Shown here piece after piece: positions 1-12,379 of a stretch of DNA of 64,000 nt. This stretch comes from Symsagittifera roscoffensis (Eukaryota > Xenacoelomorpha > Acoela > Convolutidae). The stretch covers positions 33,765,651-33,829,650 of the forward strand of contig NC_087062.1 of NCBI RefSeq assembly GCF_963678635.1, read 5' to 3'. The notes beneath the pieces were generated by a model that worked only from the letters and a program-made list of their open reading frames with translations, had not been told where the DNA came from and made no database searches. Numbering within the stretch: the stretch's first letter is position 1; each line of letters starts with the position of its first letter. Position numbers and translations under genes: made by a program.

Positions 1-119
1 TCAGCCGAAAAAAGATAGACCCATCCCAGTTAAGCGAAACTGTAAAATAAGCAGCTAAGCTCCAATTCGGAGGAGTGCGAACTCAAAACGAATCTTTCCT
101 AGTTAGTTATTTTTGCATA

Positions 120-515
120 TTATAACTCTAAAACCTTATCCGGAATGGTCCCAACCCAGAAGGGTCATTAATTTGCCAATTCGGAAGAGTGCTTTTTGTG
201 CCAATCCTGAAGGATCCAAATTTTGCCAATTCTGAAGGGTCAAATTTTTACCAATTCGGAAGCATCCGTTTTTTGACAACCCGGAAGAATCCTGTTTTTG
301 GCCAATCCGGAAAGGTCCTACTTTTGCCAATCCGGAAGGGTCCCATTTTTGCTAATCCGGAGTGGTCCTAACTTTGCCAATCCGGATGGGTTTCGTTTTA
401 GCCAACCTTGAAGGGTCCTACTTTTGCCAATCTGGAATGTTAATGTTCGACTAATCCGGAAGGGTCATACTTTTGTCAATTCTGAAAGGTACCAATCCGG
501 AGGGATCAAAGAGAC
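120..515. repeat. Degenerate 26-27 bp tandem repeat
   Basis: About 13 imperfect units share the core CCAATCCGGAAGGGTCC followed by a T-rich spacer; the clearest units start near 301, 326, 352 and 378. Looser matches extend left to about position 61. Both strands read open across parts of the array only because the unit is near a multiple of three, so I do not call a gene. It lies just upstream of an old gypsy-type copy and may be part of its leader. 516-752 shows no recognisable content. Confidence 0.8.
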
Positions 516-752
516 AACAAAATAAGACTAATTTAAAACTAAGCACGTAGATTCGCAACTCTAGTTTAAACTGATAACAGAATCACCATATTGAATTACT
601 TCGGTTTGGAATCAAAAAATTTTTGTTTTGTCGTGAGTGTTTTTGTTTGAACTTTAGAACATTATTGTTTTCTGTTACTAGAATCTGTTATTAGTCAGCA
701 AAAAATATAGCAAGGGAACCAACTAAGTGAGCAACAACTAGTAAAGAAAAAA

Positions 753-3660
753 ATGAGTCTAGACAAGTCAAAAATATCCATGTTTGGTGATAGCTCTAGG
801 AATCTTATATTAAAGAAAGAAAGGAATACGAGGAATGACCCTTTCGTGGAAATAACCCAGAAGTCTCAAAAACAAGAAGGGGGAACGAAGAGTCATAAGA
901 TATCGAAAGACAAACTTACGACGTTGGAGGTAGAGATACATCGAAGACCAGCTCACGACGAAGTCCAGCGAAACGTAGAACCGAGCTGAAACGGACGAGG
1001 CCACTAGCAAGTGAACCCACTCCATTAGAACAGGGACAGGACTTCACTACTTCGACTGGAACCCTTGATCGAGAAGAAATGTCGGTACTGTCCAAAATTT
1101 TGATTAAAAAACCAGCGGTCGAGGGCTCACATACTGACCATATCATGATCCAAGAGGTATCGGAGAAGGCAGCCACGTCTTTTTTGTTCTCGAAACGAGT
1201 GAAAACTACTCTGGGAGTTTTTTTTCTTTTTACCATGGGAGCTTGGACTGTTGATGATATCGACACTCAGGAAGAGGACGACGATAGCGAAGAAGCTGAT
1301 GACTTTGAATCCCATTGAGTTTCAACAGTTGAACCCATGAAGATATGATACCCGTCAATTTGGAGTTCTAGTCAAATTGGAGTTGAACCCTCGAGTTCTA
1401 GTGACTTTATGACAACAGCCAATTCTGGCACACATGCTGAAACGATTAAGGTCACAGTCACCAGGCCAGGGATTACACTGGGAGATTTGAGGGCGGAGTA
1501 TGAAAGACCTTTAAGACAAAGAGGAGTGGCGCGAGCTACAACTAGCACCAAACTAGTCTTAAATCAAGTGAGGTCACCACTGGTGCCGCCATGGGTCGAT
1601 GGAGGGAAATCGATGGGAGAAGCCCTGACTAGAATCATGGATAAATTGGGTGAGCAACAGGAGCAGTTTTTCAACAGGATGAGTGAACTGGAGAGAGCGA
1701 TTCACATTGAGAGAGAAGGCTTGCGAGAGGATATACTTCGCAACAAACAGTAAGCCAGTCGAAGCTAGTAGCGCCCGAAAGAGAGAATGGATGATCATTT
1801 GGCAGGAAACTTGACACCAATGACTCGAGAGACCGAGCAAAGGGAGCGACGGTTGAGAGAGGATATGGAGCATTTCCGGAGTCAACAAAAGCAGACTCTT
1901 GGGACTCGATACCAGGATAGATGCGATGATGGAAAGACACACTCAGGCCATGATGGATAGATTAGTCGGTCTCTTGAGAACTAGGAGTGGATCGATACAC
2001 ATAGGAGCACATTTGAGAGAGGCGAGCAAAAAGCCAAGAGTGAACTTCAATGAACCCTCGAAAAAAAAAAACGGATCCCCTAGAGGAAGGGCCAACCCAT
2101 CGAACAACGAATCTGGGAGTCACGGGTCGAGGAAACCAGTAAATATGCACAGAAGGGTATCTATTGGCAGCATACCAGCCTCGAACGATCGACTCATACG
2201 GGACACCTTTGCTGATGGAAGAAGTGATTCCTCAGAGTGGAATCACTTGAACCAGGGAAGAGCTCCACCTGTCGAGGAATGTGCCAGAGCCTCAAATGAC
2301 TGATACTCACAATCAGATGGGATATTCTCGAGATAAGGCGTCGACAGCAACAGCGTTTGAACCTCTAAACCGATCCTTGGAGACGCTTCTCACGAGTTTT
2401 CCAGGACAACGAAGAGTCTAAAAGGTTGTTCAAGAAACCGAGATGTTATAAGGACGAATCCGACATTTGTATAGATACCTGGATAGTTTTCATGAAGTTG
2501 CATTATGAAGAAGAAGACTTAATTGGAAGAGAAGAATGCAACGCGCTCTTCGGCAACTTGGAAGGGATAGCGAAAAATTAATATCAACGGGACACTGCTG
2601 AAAAATTTCTGCTCAGGATTTTAATGACATCGAGCAATGATGCGCTTCGAGAAAAAAAAAGCAACTCAAAGATGAAAACATAGACATGTTCTTAGACGGC
2701 TTGCAGATACCGAGATGGCGTAGCCCATCGGACGAGTCAAACAGTAAAATGAACTTGGTGGTAGCCACAAAATTCATCGACGGTGTGAAAAAGGACGTCC
2801 TCAGTGATTCACTTCACACCTCTCTCAACCAATGCATCAACGTCGGAACAGCTGCGACTGAAACTCAAGAAATACTTGTTTCTGAACCCTCTAATGAGAT
2901 CTAAGTTTTTAAAGAACAATTATGGCAATTTTAATAAAGGATTTGCAAATCAAGGTAATAGCTCGTACAAACCAAGGGATGACACGGACAAGAGACGCTC
3001 TTGTGCAAACTGCAGTTCCAAGGTTTTAGCATTTAAGATGAAGAAGCGTCCGACATCGCTCATGATGATATTATGAGAGCATTAATTGCAAAAATTGGCC
3101 GCAAGTGTTTCTTCTGAAACCTGGAGGGTAACTTTAAATTTGATTGTCCGCAACTTTGGGATGCTGTGGCGGATATCAAGTCTCCAAGGCACGATGAGCG
3201 AAACGGAAGAGTTTCAAAAATGATTACAAAGCAGCGGCAAGATATGCCCTGAACAGAGCTCAACAGGAACTGGCAACCAGGGAAACTGAACAAAAAGCTA
3301 AGCTGGAACTGGATATTGAGCGGACCCAGGTTCACCTAGCGCCTTTGAAGCATCCGCAGTGGAGAAAACAAGGGCATCGCGCAGGTTAAGCATGCAGTTG
3401 AATGGGATCGCAAACATTTGGGAAGGTGTCTCAGGGCAGCAAGATACAGTGGATAATCTCGATTTCGGGGCATCAGGTAATTAAGAATCTGAGTGGACCC
3501 TCGGAATTTGCTATGATTCATCTGGATGTTTTGAAAATCAATGAGCGTTAGTTAGAAGTCTACATACCATATCAAGTGGATGGGGTTAGCATTTATACAA
3601 AGACTTATGTTACCACGGCCAATGAACAAATAGGACAAATAGAACAAACAGAACAAATAG
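753..3660 (+). pseudogene. gag pseudogene of the old gypsy-type copy
   Basis: Disjointed open pieces at 753-989, 1079-1318, 1409-1753, 1899-2303, 2686-2904 and 2804-3076 shift between frames. The first pieces are charged and low complexity, followed by a heptad-like region (GEQQEQFFNRMSELERAI) suggesting a coiled coil. The piece near 2465-2580 (CIDTWIVFMKLHYEEEDL) matches the retrotransposon gag domain of the 16-kb copy. Near 2990-3150 lie worn zinc-knuckle remnants (RRSCANCSS, then NLEGNFKFDC). The end, about 3360-3600, matches the gag-protease linker of the better copy. No product is expected. Confidence 0.8.
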
Positions 3661-3666
3661 GATAAA

Positions 3667-3799
3667 TTTGGATCAAGATTGGTCATGACGCCATGATGGA
3701 ACAAGAAAAGTTACGCATTGGATACAAAGCAGATTTGGATCAAGATTGGTCATGACGCCATGATGGAACAAGAAAAGTTACGCATTGGATACAAAGCAG
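3667..3799 (+). repeat. 67 bp perfect tandem duplication
   Basis: The segment beginning TTTGGATCAAGATTGG at 3667 is repeated directly at 3734, giving two head-to-tail copies of 67 bp with almost no differences. It sits just before the first retropepsin remnant. Its near-identity, in an otherwise heavily mutated element, implies a later local duplication. Confidence 0.9.
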
Positions 3800-4110
3800 A
3801 TGTGGCTAGATAAAGGAGCGGTAGTCAGTGTGATGCCGAGAAAAACATGGGAAATGATGGATTTCAGCAAGGAATACCTGATACTCGTGAGCTTAAGGCT
3901 GTCAGCCGCCAATCGCGGAGCTATCTAGGTGACAGGGAGAAGTCCAAAAACAGTTCTGCAGATGGGAGGATGGAAACTCTGGATGATTTTTCTCGTGGCG
4001 GAGAACCTGAACGATTGGGATCAGCTCATCTCAGGGCGAGACATTTTCAGGAATATTGACGTTTCGATATTATACGGGACTGATAAAGATAAGAAACCCT
4101 GACAGCAAGA
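3800..4110 (+). pseudogene. Retropepsin remnant, first copy
   Basis: Translation gives GAVVSVMPRKTWEMMDFS, then a LSAANRGAI-like and a LWMIFLVAENL-like segment, in the order seen in the protease of the 16-kb element. The catalytic Asp-Thr-Gly is altered to Asp-Lys-Gly and the flap region holds stops, so it is dead. The segment after it (to about 4430) resembles the post-protease beta-rich linker. The whole protease plus linker stretch recurs at 4440-5060. Confidence 0.75.
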
Positions 4111-4439
4111 ATCATAAACGACCAATAAATAGTATAATAACTCAAGAGAAAAAAAATACCATTTTTTTCTGAAACAGAAAGGTAAATTTACAACCTCGGC
4201 AGGCAGTGATAAGGATTATAGGATGAGAAATTCAAACCCATTGAGCTAGGTAAGCAGATTTGGCTGATAACGAAACCCGACAGTAAAAGCTCAGTTATTT
4301 TAGGCCGAATCTTTTCCGTCACACGAAACGAGCAGTGTCTGAGTGTAATGTTGAATACAATGGACAGACCGGTTTCAATCCAGCGTGGAAGGAAATTTGG
4401 TTAAGCTTTGCCAAGGAAAATTGACTATGAAAATACGAT

Positions 4440-5308
4440 AAACCTGAAGAAGCACACGTAGACACAGGAGCAGTAGTCAATGTAATGCCGATAAAGACAC
4501 GGGAAAAGATGGGTTTCACCAGGGAGGACCTGATACCCACGAACTTATGATTGGCAGCCGCCAATCGCGGAACCAATTACGTGGCAGAGAAAACTCCGAT
4601 AGCAGTCCTCCAGATGAGAGGACGGATCCTCTGGATGAGTTTTCTCGTGGTGGAGAACCTGGATGATTCAGATCAGTTCATCCTGAGGCGTGAATTCGAA
4701 AGGATTTTAATAATGGACTGATGAGGATTAGGAACCCAGAAAAAAAGTATGTTAAGCGACCAATAATTAGGTCATCAAATGATGAGAATGACATATAAAG
4801 TTTTTTAGACAGAATATTGAAATCACAGCCTAGGCAGGCAGAAATAGCAATTTACAGGATGAGAAGTTTCAACGCATTGAGTGATAAAAAGCAATTTCGC
4901 CTGGTACCAAACCCAAGCAATCAAGGTTCAGTGATTTGAGGCCGGAGTTTTATCGTCACACGCAACGGGCTGTGTGTGAGTGTCTTGTTGAATACATTAG
5001 ACACAACGGTTTCAATCCAGCGTAAAAGGAAAGTTGGCTACGATTTGCCAATGAAGACGGACATTGGAGAAACGCCCAAGCTGAAAAAGCCTCGAGCGAA
5101 AGACTACCCGTCTGATGCAAATAAAGATCTGGTTTTAAAAAGAATTCTTGAACTGAAAGTTTTTAATCAGATATTTTCGATAAGATCTGCAACAAATGAC
5201 GGCCTATCGGGCTGCTCAGCTTTTCCGCAACACCCCTCTTTATATGAGTTAGAGTCTGATAAGCCGGTTCTACCAGAGACAGAGCATTTAAGAAGTAAAA
5301 TAGGGTAG
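4440..5308 (+). pseudogene. Retropepsin remnant, second copy, with pol linker
   Basis: A second protease-like stretch starts with VDTGAVVNVMP near 4458, retaining Asp-Thr-Gly, and continues through LWMSFLVVENLDDSDQFIL before degenerating. It is followed by an open stretch, 4976-5308 (110 codons), matching the linker between protease and RT of the larger element, with motifs NGLCVSVLLNTLDTTVSIQR and YELESDKPVLPE. Having two diverged protease domains in one copy points to a tandem duplication of roughly 650 bp. The better copy at 19.6 kb has only one. Confidence 0.75.
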
Positions 5309-5335
5309 TGATAGTTTGATATGCGTAAGGGATAA

Positions 5336-6545
5336 TTGAATTGGAACGCAAACGTTTTTTCAAAGCATTTTGCTGACATTGGTTGTTGTAATTTTGTCGA
5401 GCACGAGATCGAACTAGAACAAGGGGCCTTTCCCCATTGGGACGGAGGAAGGCGCATGACACCCTACAAATCGAAGGCGTACCGAGCAGAAATAGAAATG
5501 ATGCTCAAAAATGATCTGATAGAACCAACGAAGTCACTTTGGGCATGTGGGGTTGCCATGGTCAAGAATAAGAGAGGACAACCAAGATTCTCGTGCGACT
5601 TTCGCTACCTAAACACGGGGACTAATAAGGACAAGTATTCCATACCACTCATAGATGAGAGCCTCTTGAAACTTGGAGATGCCAACTTTTTCACCACGTT
5701 GGACCTGAGTTCTGCCTTCTGGCAGGTTCCCTTGCAGAAACAGGAAAAAGTAAGACCGTTTAGGCGAGTGAGTTGTGTTATCAGTGGAAAAAGATGCCTT
5801 CGGCTTTCGCAATGCGACGGTGACCATTCAAAGACATTTGGCTCAGGCAAAAAAAGAAAAGCAACCTCGTGATGTGCTACGTAGATGATGCAGTTGTAGG
5901 AAAACTCACCTTGACTGACCATCTTGACAGACTTGATGAAGTTTTTGACTGCATGAAGAGGGCTGGCTTGAAGTTCAAACCCTCGAAATGCTAGATTCGT
6001 AGGGACTCGATAAAAAAACTGGGATGAATGATGGATAAGCATGGAAAGAGCTTCCGAAGATTTTCCAACTATCATCGAGAATTGATAAAAGGGTACGCAG
6101 ACAAAGTCTACCCAATGCAGCAGCTAATTCGAAACAAAGGAAAGAAGCTCGAGTGGATTGAACGAGAATTAAGCTTTTGAGAACATTAAATGGGAGCTCT
6201 AATGAGAAGAGATGGTTGGATAAGCCAGGACATCCTATTCCGGACACCCTGAATTACCGGTAGAAAAAGCGGCAGAGATTAAGAGTTTGTCCATGAAGGA
6301 CCTGGTGCTCTTGGAGATGTTGCTACGTTCAAACTTGGTTCAACAGGAGCTGTCTCGCATGAACATGAACGGTCTCATATTGGTAGACAAAACGGTGCAG
6401 ATCACACCGAAATGATAGGTATGCTAGGGGGATCGCTGGAAAAAGAGGTAACCAGAAATGATCCTGAACGGACAAAAGCGATGGCGTCGCTGACGGTCAG
6501 TGAGAAAAAACGGATAAAACCATCAAGAATTCAGCATAAGGAAAA
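5336..6545 (+). pseudogene. Gypsy-type reverse transcriptase and pol remnants
   Basis: 5336-5872 is open for 178 codons and encodes the RT fingers/palm start: PHWDGGRRMTP, then IEMMLKNDLIEP, RFSCDFRYLN and FTTLDLSSAFWQVPL, which is the palm segment with the first catalytic Asp. After about 5750 the frame breaks. A worn YVDD-like box follows near 5880, and LDKPGHPIPDTL near 6215 corresponds to the region after RNase H in the 16-kb element, so most of RNase H is missing. Ty3/gypsy assignment rests on this palm motif and the match to the larger copy. Confidence 0.85.
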
Positions 6546-6869
6546 ATAAAGGGATTGTAGGATTGTATTTTAGCAACTAATCCCCTCAATTACTCAAAAC
6601 GTTTCAGATACAAAAATCTTACAAGACAAGGGAACAAGAGATTGGGACTCAAAAAAGACAGCCACTTTCGAAACGCCTGGAGCAAGAGAATTTTCCGCCA
6701 GGTCGAACACTTGGGAAACGTAGGTGAAGGTGGACAAAACCCGGTGGATACAAATTAGTCCGGAGAGTTCATATGGACGAATAGATCGAATGCATCAGAT
6801 CCTGCCATTGAGACGTGCTCCACGGTAGATTTATCCACTAAAAATATCTCAAAAAAATTGGAGGCAGAC
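6546..6869 (+). other. Degenerate pol tail, no gene
   Basis: No open frame of note. A few words (a DQILPLRRAP-like translation near 6795-6830) resemble the linker before integrase in the larger element, so this is probably the eroded end of the old gypsy copy, cut off where LINE-A begins. Confidence 0.4.
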
Positions 6870-9076
6870 ACGTACTCCCACACATCAAGCGTTCAATTTC
6901 TCCAAACTTTGCCTGTAAATATAATTAATTCTTCTTCTGAACGAAGAGAACGGTTTGCAACAAAATACAAGCGGGAAATTGCAGCTCGATGAAAATTACA
7001 GTTTTGTAAGCAAAAACAATTAAAATCTCGAATTTTGTCTGCAGTGTTATAATTAAACGGTTTTTTATAACAGTTGAAAACATTGCATTATCACTTCAAC
7101 TGAGATGTTCAAATTTCTCAACAAATTTTTGATTTCTTTCGACATCTCGGAAGCAAAAAAAATTGACAATTTTAACTGAAAAGTTTGAGTTGTAGGCATG
7201 GTAAGCCTATCCCACCATCTAAAGTTGGGTAATAAAAAAATTCTTTCCTTATAACGAGTCTGCTTAAGTTAACTGTAGTATGACGCCCTCGATATTTTTG
7301 AAATTGAGAACTCAACTTTTGTTCAAAATTCTCAATTTAATGGCAAGTGTGAAACAAGAAACCAAGTATTTTTGTTTCCTTGACTGTTTTAAAGGGTGAT
7401 AAATCAGGTATAGAAAGCACTTCACTTTTACTTAAGTAATCATCTTTTGAGTTTGTTTGCAAAAATTATCGATTAAGCGAAACAGCATGTCATTCCACCG
7501 GATTTTGATAACGCAAGTTATGTCGTCTGCCTATGAAACTAGTTTAGGTCACAATAGCTCAAAACCTTCAATTGCTTCCGTAGACTCAATTGCTTGAAGA
7601 AGGGGTTCGATAAAAACTAAGAATAAAAATGCGGAAAGAGGACAACCTTGTCTCACACCGAGATGAGTTTTGAAGCTGACTGATTAAATACCATTTATCT
7701 CAATTACTGCTTTTGAGTCTAAATACAAAGTTTCAATAGCTCTAACGGAAAACTCATTCAGGTTTAACCCTTTCAAAATTTTGATGAGAAGTGATCTGTC
7801 AGCTCTGTCAAATTCTTTAGAAAAGTCCAATTTAACTGCAGATGAGCCTCGGTTAGCCAATCGTTCTGGATCGCTTTTTTTTTAATTTTCGTATTGCTGT
7901 GTATATTTGACCTCCATGCAAATGTGTTTTTTATTTCTTTAACAGATTACATGGGCAAAAAATATCGCGTCAGTGTTCATGAGACTAATTGGGAGAAAAC
8001 CTTGTACTGCTATGGCATTTTCAGAAATCGGCAGCAGTTTGATTATTGCTAAGTAAAAACTGTTTGGGAGTTTTACGCCATGAACAAAATGATTGAATAC
8101 TTTGGCTAAAATTGAACAAAACTCATCCGTGAAAGTCTTGCATAGCCGAGATGTAAGGCTGTCTGGTCCAGGCTCCAGGCGAGCTTTTCAAATTCAGTTT
8201 GTGTATAGCCAAGTATATCTCATTTTCTGTAAAATGATTGTAGCTATCATTCACATTACTTTTCAGTTTATTTTTTCCAGAAAAACGTCAGTAGTAGTTG
8301 GTCGGAGTCACAAATATTAGAAAAAAACTTCAGAAATTGATTGAGAAAGTCATCGTCCGTCTGATAAACGTTCTTCTGATCCACTTGAATTTGCTTGATT
8401 GAGTTAATTATGTTCTTTGAGGTCCATTGACTACAAAATTTGGGCACACCCTCAAAATTAGAGCCGAGGGTTTTCTGAATTTTTCAAAAATGTATAAAAT
8501 ATTTTTTCTTTGAGACCTTTTGAAGATGTTCCAGCACCAAAAAATATTTTTCAGCTAAACTCGGATTTGGACCTTTTCCGCTGTGAATGCAATCTCTGAG
8601 AACCTTTTCATGATGCTTCAAGTTATTAAGCTCTTTAGGATCTACACGCTTTTTGTTCTCTTGATAAAACTTCAGAAGGTCACGAAAGTTATGCTTACAG
8701 TTTTCGTAACTATTTGGTGATTCATTTTCAAAAAAAAATTTCCAGATCTTTTTGAATTGAGCTGGCGTTGTTTTTTAAAGTTTTTTAATTTAATTTACAG
8801 TAACTAGGGCCGCGCTGATACAAGTTTGCTGGCCTATAAAAACGTGTAAGAGCGAATGATCAGATATTGATATTCGAGTGCTTTGCATAGAGTCATACTT
8901 TGTTTCGATGTTCATAAATACAAGTTCTAAGCGCGCAAAATTTTTGTGTTGTTTTTCATAGGGCGTATAATTACACAAATTTTTCTTGAGTGCGAAATGA
9001 ACACAGCCAAAACAATCAAGAAATTTTTTTATGGGTTGGATAAATAGTTTGCATCATTTAACTCAAGTATTGAAGA
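6870..9076 (-). mobile_element. LINE-A copy 1, ORF2 part left of the giant insertion
   Basis: On the minus strand this matches the ORF2 region of the best LINE-A copy (48.38-51.12 kb): the C-terminal part near 6.87 kb, RT around 7.5-8.2 kb and the endonuclease SDH end near 8.8-8.9 kb. There are many indels and stops and an internal deletion around 7.9 kb. The match stops at 9076, exactly at the LTR start of the giant element, and resumes at 33478 at the next base of the same LINE sequence. LINE-A is L1/Tx1-like by its RT motifs; the clade is inferred by eye. Confidence 0.85.
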
Positions 9077-9968
9077 TGTGCCATTCCCCCGGATTAGCAC
9101 AGCGGAACCTTCCGTCGCAGCACGAAAACGACATTAGAGGCCTTAGTCGTCATGTATTGATGTGAAGAAGGCTAAAGTTTTCAACAAGAAATTTTTTTTT
9201 AATTCGAATTGTGACGTTACATTTCTGAGAAATGCAGAAACGGCCATGTTTAGCCGGAAAATAGAAAAAAAAACAACAACAGCCGAATTAGCGAGAGACA
9301 GATGGTCGAGAAATTGAAAGAAAAAAAAGCGAAGCCTCTTATCGTGACAATCACGCACGATAAGACACTTAACGGAAGTAATCAGCCTGAAAGGAGGCTT
9401 CAGTGGGGAAGAAGGAAGGAGCAGTACCCTCCCGTGCCTCGAAAATAGAGTGATAACGACGTTACTACTGGAAGAGCGCGGAAGCGGAGGCTCGGCCCTC
9501 AGAGACTGATTAATGGTGAAAGACTATAGTAAACTAAATTTTTTAGCTACTACGATGTCCTGAACATTTAAATTAACAACGGTAATATTTGTTATTTTAG
9601 AATATGAGTAGCTATAAAAGTGAAAGGGTCAATCCATCTTCAATGGACTTTATATAGAACTGTCGCCAAAAACATAGTAAAATAGGGTATTCGAGCCGGG
9701 TTTTTAATGATAGTCATGTAGTCTGGTTATCCGAGACCCAGCTATGTGGTTGTCTTCGCAAGTAAACGGAAGCTGAATAAAAGTCGTTTGATTGATGGCC
9801 TGAAAATGGTAACTTTTTGCATAGCCCGAAACAGACCAAAAAATCAATTAGCTAGGCCGAAATGGTGAAAAACTAGTAGAATTTGAGTAACTGACGCCGG
9901 CGTCTATAGTCGTCTATAGGCACTTTTTCTACGCTCCGTCAGTGTGTAGTATTTGGGCAAATGTTACA
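9077..9968 (+). repeat. 5' LTR of the giant element
   Basis: This is 892 bp and aligns end to end with 32591-33477. It opens with a near-perfect inverted repeat, TGTGCCA...TAGCACA (perfect in the 3' copy), and contains an A-rich AACAACAAC stretch. It ends GGGCAAATGTTACA. No primer-binding site complementary to a familiar tRNA 3' end is evident in the bases that follow (TGGACGTTTTTATC). Confidence 0.85.
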
Positions 9969-11030
9969 TGGACGTTTTTATCTTCAACGACTGTAGAGTA
10001 TCGTTGATACAATTTAAGTATCGTTCGGTACTATTTCATTAAAACTTGAGTGGTGGGGGGCACAATTGGCGCGGTCCGATTGCACCCTCCATCGATTGCG
10101 AATCTCCGAGTTATGGGTTTTATTTCGGATATTTTGGTGCAATGGAGGGTATAGTAATATTGATCATCGACTACTAAAGGTTTTATCTATATTATACATT
10201 ACTTATCTCCTATTTAGACACGAGAAACGCCCCTATTTTGTCGAAAAATAATGAAAAAAATTTAGAAAAATTCGAAGTTCGACGTTACATTTCTGAGAAA
10301 TGCAGTAACGGCCATATTTAGCCAAAAAATAGAAAAAACACAACAACAACCGAACTAGTGAGAGACCGGCGGTCAAGAAATTGATAGAAAAAAGCAAAGC
10401 CTTTTATCGTGACGATCACGCACGGTAAAACACTTAACGGAAGTAATCAGCCTGAAAGGAGGCTTCAGTGGGGAAGAAGGAAGGAGCAGTACCCTCCCGT
10501 GCCACGAAGTTAGATTGATAACGACTTTATTACTGGAAGAGCGCGAAGCGGAGGCTCGTCCCCCAGAGACTGATATATGGTGAAAGACTATAGTAAACTA
10601 ATTTTTTAGCTACTTTGATGTCCTGAACTTTTGAATTAACACCGGTAATATTTGTTGTTTTAGAATATGAGTAGCTAGAAAGAGGAAAGGGTCAATCCAT
10701 CTCCAATGGATTTAATATAGAACTGTCACCAAAAACATAGTAAAATAGGATATTCGAGCCGTGTTTTTAATGATAGTCATGTAGTCTGGTTATCCGAGAC
10801 CCAGCTATGTGGTTGTCTTCGCATGTAAACGGAAGCTGATTAAAAGTCGTTTGATTGATGGCCTGAAAATAGTAACTTTTTGCTCAGCCCGAAACTGACC
10901 AAAAAATCAACTAGCTAGGCCGAGATGGTGAAAAACTAGTAGAATTTGAGTAACTGACGCCGGCGTCTATAGTCGTCTATAGGCACTTTTTCTACGCTCC
11001 GTCAGTGTGTAGTATTTGGGCAAATGTTAC

Positions 11031-11315
11031 ATGGTTGTTTTTATCTACAACGACTGTAGAGAATCGTTGATACAATTTAAGTATCGTTCGGGTACTATTT
11101 CATTAAAACTTGAATGGTGGGAGGCACAATTGGCGCGGTCCAATTGCACCCTCCATCGGTTGCAAATCTCCGAGTTAAGGGTTTTAGTTCGGATATTTTG
11201 GTGCAAAGGAGGGTATAGTAATATTGATCATCGACTACTAAAGGTTTTATCCTTTTTATATATTACTTATCTCCTATTTAGACACGAGAAACGCCCCTAT
11301 TTTGTCGAAAAATAA
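11031..11315 (+). other. Small open frame in the leader repeat (unit 2)
   Basis: An ATG one base after the LTR end begins a 94-codon frame (MVVFIYNDCRESLIQF...RPYFVEK). The same frame is open in unit 3 (12095-12379), broken by a one-base shift in unit 1, and still partly open in the diverged leader copy at 13850-14050. The predicted peptide has no recognised domain, signal peptide or membrane segment. It may be chance openness inside a repeat, so I do not call it a gene. Confidence 0.25.
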
Positions 11316-12094
11316 TGAAAAAATTTTAGAAAAATTCGAATTTCGACGTTACATTTCTGATAAATGCAGTAACGGCCATATTTAGCCGAAAAATAGAAAA
11401 AACACAACAACAACCGAACTAGTGAGAGACCGGCGGTCGAGAAACTGATAGAAAAAAGCAGAACCTCTTATCATGACGATCACGCACGATAAGAGACTTA
11501 ACGGAAGTAATCAGCCTGAAAGGAGGCTTCAGTGGGGAAGAAGGAAGGATCAGTACCCTCCCGTGCCTCGAAGTTAGATTGATAACGACTTTATTACTGG
11601 AAGAGCGCGAAGCGGAGGCTCGTCCCCCAGAGACTGATATATGGTGAAAGACTATAGTAAACTAATTTTTTAGCTACTTTGATGTCCTGAACTTTTGAAT
11701 TAACACCGGTAATATTTGTTGTTTTAGAATATGAGTAGCTAGAAAGAGGAAAGGGTCAATCCATCTCCAATGGATTTAATATAGAACTGTCACCAAAAAC
11801 ATAGTAAAATAGGATATTCGAGCCGTGTTTTTAATGATAGTCATGTAGTCTGGTTATCCGAGACCCAGCTATGTGGTTGTCTTCGCATGTAAACGGAAGC
11901 TGATTAAAAGTCGTTTGATTGATGGCCTGAAAATAGTAACTTTTTGCTCAGCCCGAAACTGACCAAAAAATCAACTAGCTAGGCCGAGATGGTGAAAAAC
12001 TAGTAGAATTTGAGTAACTGACGCCGGCGTCTATAGTCGTCTATAGGCACTTTTTCTACGCTCCGTCAGTGTGTAGTATTTGGGCAATTGTTAC

Positions 12095-12379
12095 ATGGTT
12101 GTTTTTATCTACAACGACTGTAGAGAATCGTTGATACAATTTAAGTATCGTTCGGGTACTATTTCATTAAAACTTGAATGGTGGGAGGCACAATTGGCGC
12201 GGTCCAATTGCACCCTCCATCGGTTGCAAATCTCCGAGTTAAGGGTTTTAGTTCGGATATTTTGGTGCAAAGGAGGGTATAGTAATATTGATCATCGACT
12301 ACTAAAGGTTTTATCCTTTTTATATATTACTTATCTCCTATTTAGACACGAGAAACGCCCCTATTTTGTCGAAAAATAA
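12095..12379 (+). other. Small open frame in the leader repeat (unit 3)
   Basis: This is the same 94-codon frame as at 11031-11315, with no predicted amino-acid change from the ATG onward. It reflects the near-identity of the two repeat units and adds little independent evidence for coding. Confidence 0.25.

Larger units (their letters stand above)
753..6540 (+). mobile_element. Old decayed Ty3/gypsy-type retroelement copy
   Basis: This stretch shows, in order, gag-like, zinc-knuckle, retropepsin (twice), reverse transcriptase and pol-tail remnants. All are broken by many stops and frameshifts. Each part matches at protein level the corresponding part of the larger element at 16.3-22.1 kb, so the two belong to one family, but this copy is clearly more diverged. 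RNase H is largely deleted, and integrase and the 3' accessory module are absent. No LTR was recognised at either end. It abuts the 3' end of a LINE-A copy near 6.87 kb. Confidence 0.85.

Noticed and set aside
136-371. Overlapping open frames on both strands
   Set aside because: They are read through a simple tandem repeat with a near-codon-multiple period and encode only repeated low-complexity words.
120-515. CRISPR-like regular repeats
   Set aside because: Units are imperfect and contiguous, without unique spacers, in an otherwise eukaryotic transposon-rich context.
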